Under the pieces are notes generated by a model, which saw only the letters and a program-made list of their open reading frames with translations, did no database searches and was not told the origin of the DNA. A DNA stretch of 34,128 bases. Origin: Bacteroidales bacterium UBA2030. Its GTDB lineage: Bacteria; Bacteroidota; Bacteroidia; Bacteroidales; TTA-H9. A program made the translations under genes and the position numbers. Where the stretch lies: contig DDBO01000191.1 of assembly GCA_002332755.1 (NCBI GenBank), positions 1 through 34,128 of the forward strand, in the 5' to 3' direction. Below, piece after piece: positions 32,458 to 34,128 of this stretch; positions within the stretch are counted from its first letter, which is position 1, and the number at the start of each line of letters is the position of its first letter.

Positions 32458-33915
32458 ATGATGAGCCAAAATCTTAAAGACTTACAGCCATCGAAAGTCT
32501 GGGAGTTTTTTGGGGAGATTTGTCAGATTCCCCGTCCCTCGAAAAAAGAAACCCAAATAGGTGAGTACCTGATGAAGTTTGCCCGCACCCATAACCTTCC
32601 GGCCAGGATGGATGATGCGGGCAATGTTATTATTAGCAAGCCTGCTTCCCCTGGTTTCGAAAACAAACCCGTGGTGATTCTCCAAAGCCATATGGATATG
32701 GTGTGTGAGAAAAATGCGGATGTAGTTCACGATTTTGAAAAAGATCCTATACAGCCTTTCATCGATGGAGAATGGGTAAAGGCTAAAGGGACAACTTTGG
32801 GAGCAGATGATGGCATTGGCATGGCTGCACAGCTTGCTATTCTGGCCTCCAATGATATTTCCCATGGTCCTATCGAATGCCTTTTCACTGTTGACGAAGA
32901 AACAGGGCTTACAGGTGCAGCTGCCCTTCAACCAGGTTTCATGACTGGCCGCATGCTTCTAAATCTTGATTCAGAAGACGAAGGTGAGCTTTTTATTGGT
33001 TGTGCAGGGGGCATTGATACCGTCGCTACGTTAGACTTTAAGCGCCGGGTTGTCCCTGTTAATCATACTCCCTATAAAATCTCTGTCTCAGGCTTGCTGG
33101 GCGGACACTCTGGCGATGACATCCACCGGGGAAGAGGAAATGCCAATAAAATTCTTAACCGATTCCTGTGGTATGCCACCCATAATTACAAAATCAGGCT
33201 CTCACACATCGATGGAGGCAACCTCAGAAATGCCATTCCAAGGGAAGCTTATGGTGTTTTCCTCGCTCCGCTTAAAACAGAAACGGCATTACTTGAATAT
33301 TTCAAGCAGTTCTATGCTGAAATCATGAATGAATTCAGCCTTACCGAACCCGGGTTATCGTTAACTCTCGAGACCACCTCCATGCCTGAATACTGTTTTA
33401 ATAAGAAGTCCCAAAAACGTTTGCTCAATGCCCTATATGCCTGTCCCCATGGAGTTATTGCCATGAGTCACCGCATGCCCGGCATGGTTGAAACCTCTAC
33501 TAACCTCGCATCCGTTAAAATAACAGGCAGTAATACTGTTACTATTACTACCAGTCAACGCTCCGACCTTGAAAGTGCAAAACACGATGTGGCTCGAATG
33601 GTTGAAAGTGTTTTCACACTCGCTGGTTGTAAAGTTGAACATTCCGATGGCTATCCGGGTTGGACACCCAACCCTAACAGCCCACTTTTGAAGATTATGG
33701 TGGAAAGTTATAAGGACCTTTTTGGCACCGAGCCTGTTGTAAGATCTATTCATGCAGGCCTTGAGTGTGGGCTTTTCCTTGAAAAATACCCTTATCTCGA
33801 TATGGTATCTTTCGGACCTACCCTCAGAGGTGTCCATTCACCTGACGAACGTATTCACATTCCCTCCGTTCAAAAGTTCTGGACGCATCTTATCGATGTT
33901 TTAAAACGGATTTGA
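32458..33915 (+). CDS. pepD: Aminoacyl-histidine dipeptidase (M20 metallopeptidase)
   Basis: This cytosolic zinc peptidase cleaves dipeptides with broad specificity, including Xaa-His. It has the M20 metal and catalytic motifs: VVILQSHMDMVCEKN (His78, Asp80), GTTLGADDGIGMA (Asp117), FTVDEETGLTGA (Glu147-Glu148) and LNLDSEDEGELFIGCAGG (Asp171). The lid/dimerisation part includes LLGGHSGDDIHRGRGNANK, and the C-terminal metal ligand is in LRGVHSPDERIHIPS. The length of 485 residues matches E. coli PepD. Two consecutive ATG codons (32458, 32461) are possible starts, with AAAGG directly before the first. It is a single-gene unit, bounded by terminators on both sides. Confidence 0.95.
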   Translation: MMSQNLKDLQPSKVWEFFGEICQIPRPSKKETQIGEYLMKFARTHNLPARMDDAGNVIISKPASPGFENKPVVILQSHMDMVCEKNADVVHDFEKDPIQPFIDGEWVKAKGTTLGADDGIGMAAQLAILASNDISHGPIECLFTVDEETGLTGAAALQPGFMTGRMLLNLDSEDEGELFIGCAGGIDTVATLDFKRRVVPVNHTPYKISVSGLLGGHSGDDIHRGRGNANKILNRFLWYATHNYKIRLSHIDGGNLRNAIPREAYGVFLAPLKTETALLEYFKQFYAEIMNEFSLTEPGLSLTLETTSMPEYCFNKKSQKRLLNALYACPHGVIAMSHRMPGMVETSTNLASVKITGSNTVTITTSQRSDLESAKHDVARMVESVFTLAGCKVEHSDGYPGWTPNPNSPLLKIMVESYKDLFGTEPVVRSIHAGLECGLFLEKYPYLDMVSFGPTLRGVHSPDERIHIPSVQKFWTHLIDVLKRI

Positions 33916-33936
33916 GTTTAAACTTTGAATGCTTGC

Positions 33937-33971
33937 AGCCCGGGCTGGATTCTATCTGGCCCGGGTTTTTT
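33937..33971 (+). terminator. Intrinsic terminator of pepD
   Basis: CCCGGGC (33939-33945) and GCCCGGG (33959-33965) form a perfect 7-pair GC stem with a 13-base loop, followed by six T. It begins 22 bases after the pepD stop. Confidence 0.88.
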
Positions 33972-34014
33972 ATATACAAAGCAAAGACGTATTTTGCTTA
34001 AATTTTGATTATCA

Positions 34015-34128
34015 TTATGTTGATCGAGAAATAGAAGCTAAGTCTTCTTCCCGGGCTTTTGGGCATTCTTTGTCGAGGGCTTTTTTTAATGGTAAACTAC
34101 TTAAGTAATTGATAATCAAAATACAAAT
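34015..34128 (-). CDS. Possible 3' end of a gene entering from the right edge
   Basis: The minus-strand frame starting at the window edge is open for 37 codons and stops with TAA at 34017-34015. Its last part reads KKALDKECPKAREEDLASI, which is charged and helical and looks coding, and this stretch is less AT-rich than its surroundings. It has no start codon within the window, and I recognise no family. It would converge on pepD. Confidence 0.3.
   Translation of the reverse strand: MCILIINYLSSLPLKKALDKECPKAREEDLASISRST

Noticed and set aside
1..34128. CRISPR arrays, tRNA or rRNA genes, prophage or toxin-antitoxin modules
   Set aside because: No regular spaced repeats, cloverleaf sequences, rRNA motifs, integrases or transposases were recognised anywhere in the window.

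Overview
The window is a chromosomal segment from a member of the Bacteroidota. The evidence is a type IX secretion C-terminal sorting domain on a large secreted protein, a LruC-domain protein, Bacteroidota-type -7 promoter boxes (TAnnTTTG) in front of several genes, a DbpA-tailed DEAD-box helicase, and weak or absent Shine-Dalgarno sequences. Nothing fixes the genus. No rRNA, tRNA, CRISPR array, phage or intact insertion sequence was seen; most of the window is ordinary core chromosome with a few accessory-looking stretches.

Layout from left to right: (1) 1-2206, the 3' part of an RND efflux pump and its terminator. (2) 2321-3460, an orphan PAS histidine kinase with an unusual cysteine cluster, followed on the minus strand by a 46-residue membrane peptide. 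(3) 3796-7930, an acyl-CoA (probably propionyl-CoA) carboxylase operon: biotin carboxylase, a DoxX-like membrane protein, biotin carrier protein and carboxyltransferase, closed by a strong terminator. (4) 8044-10206, a zinc-type CDF exporter and the tRNA thiolase MnmA, divergently transcribed. (5) 10212-17187, a carotenoid locus: crtI-crtB on the minus strand, and divergently a tight five-gene operon with a CrtD-like desaturase, CruF-like hydratase, acyltransferase, GT2 glycosyltransferase and TPR protein. A CPBP-family membrane protein converges on it. (6) 17992-23406, two adjacent hybrid histidine kinases with five receiver domains between them. (7) 23403-26942, a DEAD-box helicase with a structured leader, then RlmN and a ferredoxin-NADP-reductase-like flavoprotein. 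(8) 27027-29897, a DUF4342 protein and a T9SS-exported protein. (9) 30470-32330, a small lipoprotein and a LruC-domain secreted protein. (10) 32458-33971, an M20 aminoacyl-histidine dipeptidase.

The carotenoid genes together predict phytoene synthesis, desaturation, C-1,2 hydration, C-3,4 desaturation, glycosylation and acylation. This would give an acylated carotenoid glycoside; no lycopene cyclase, hydroxylase or ketolase is present here. The flavoprotein directly upstream of rlmN is a plausible electron donor for that radical-SAM enzyme. The most unusual regulatory signal is a terminator-like hairpin plus U-tract lying between a good promoter box and the start codon of the DEAD-box helicase.
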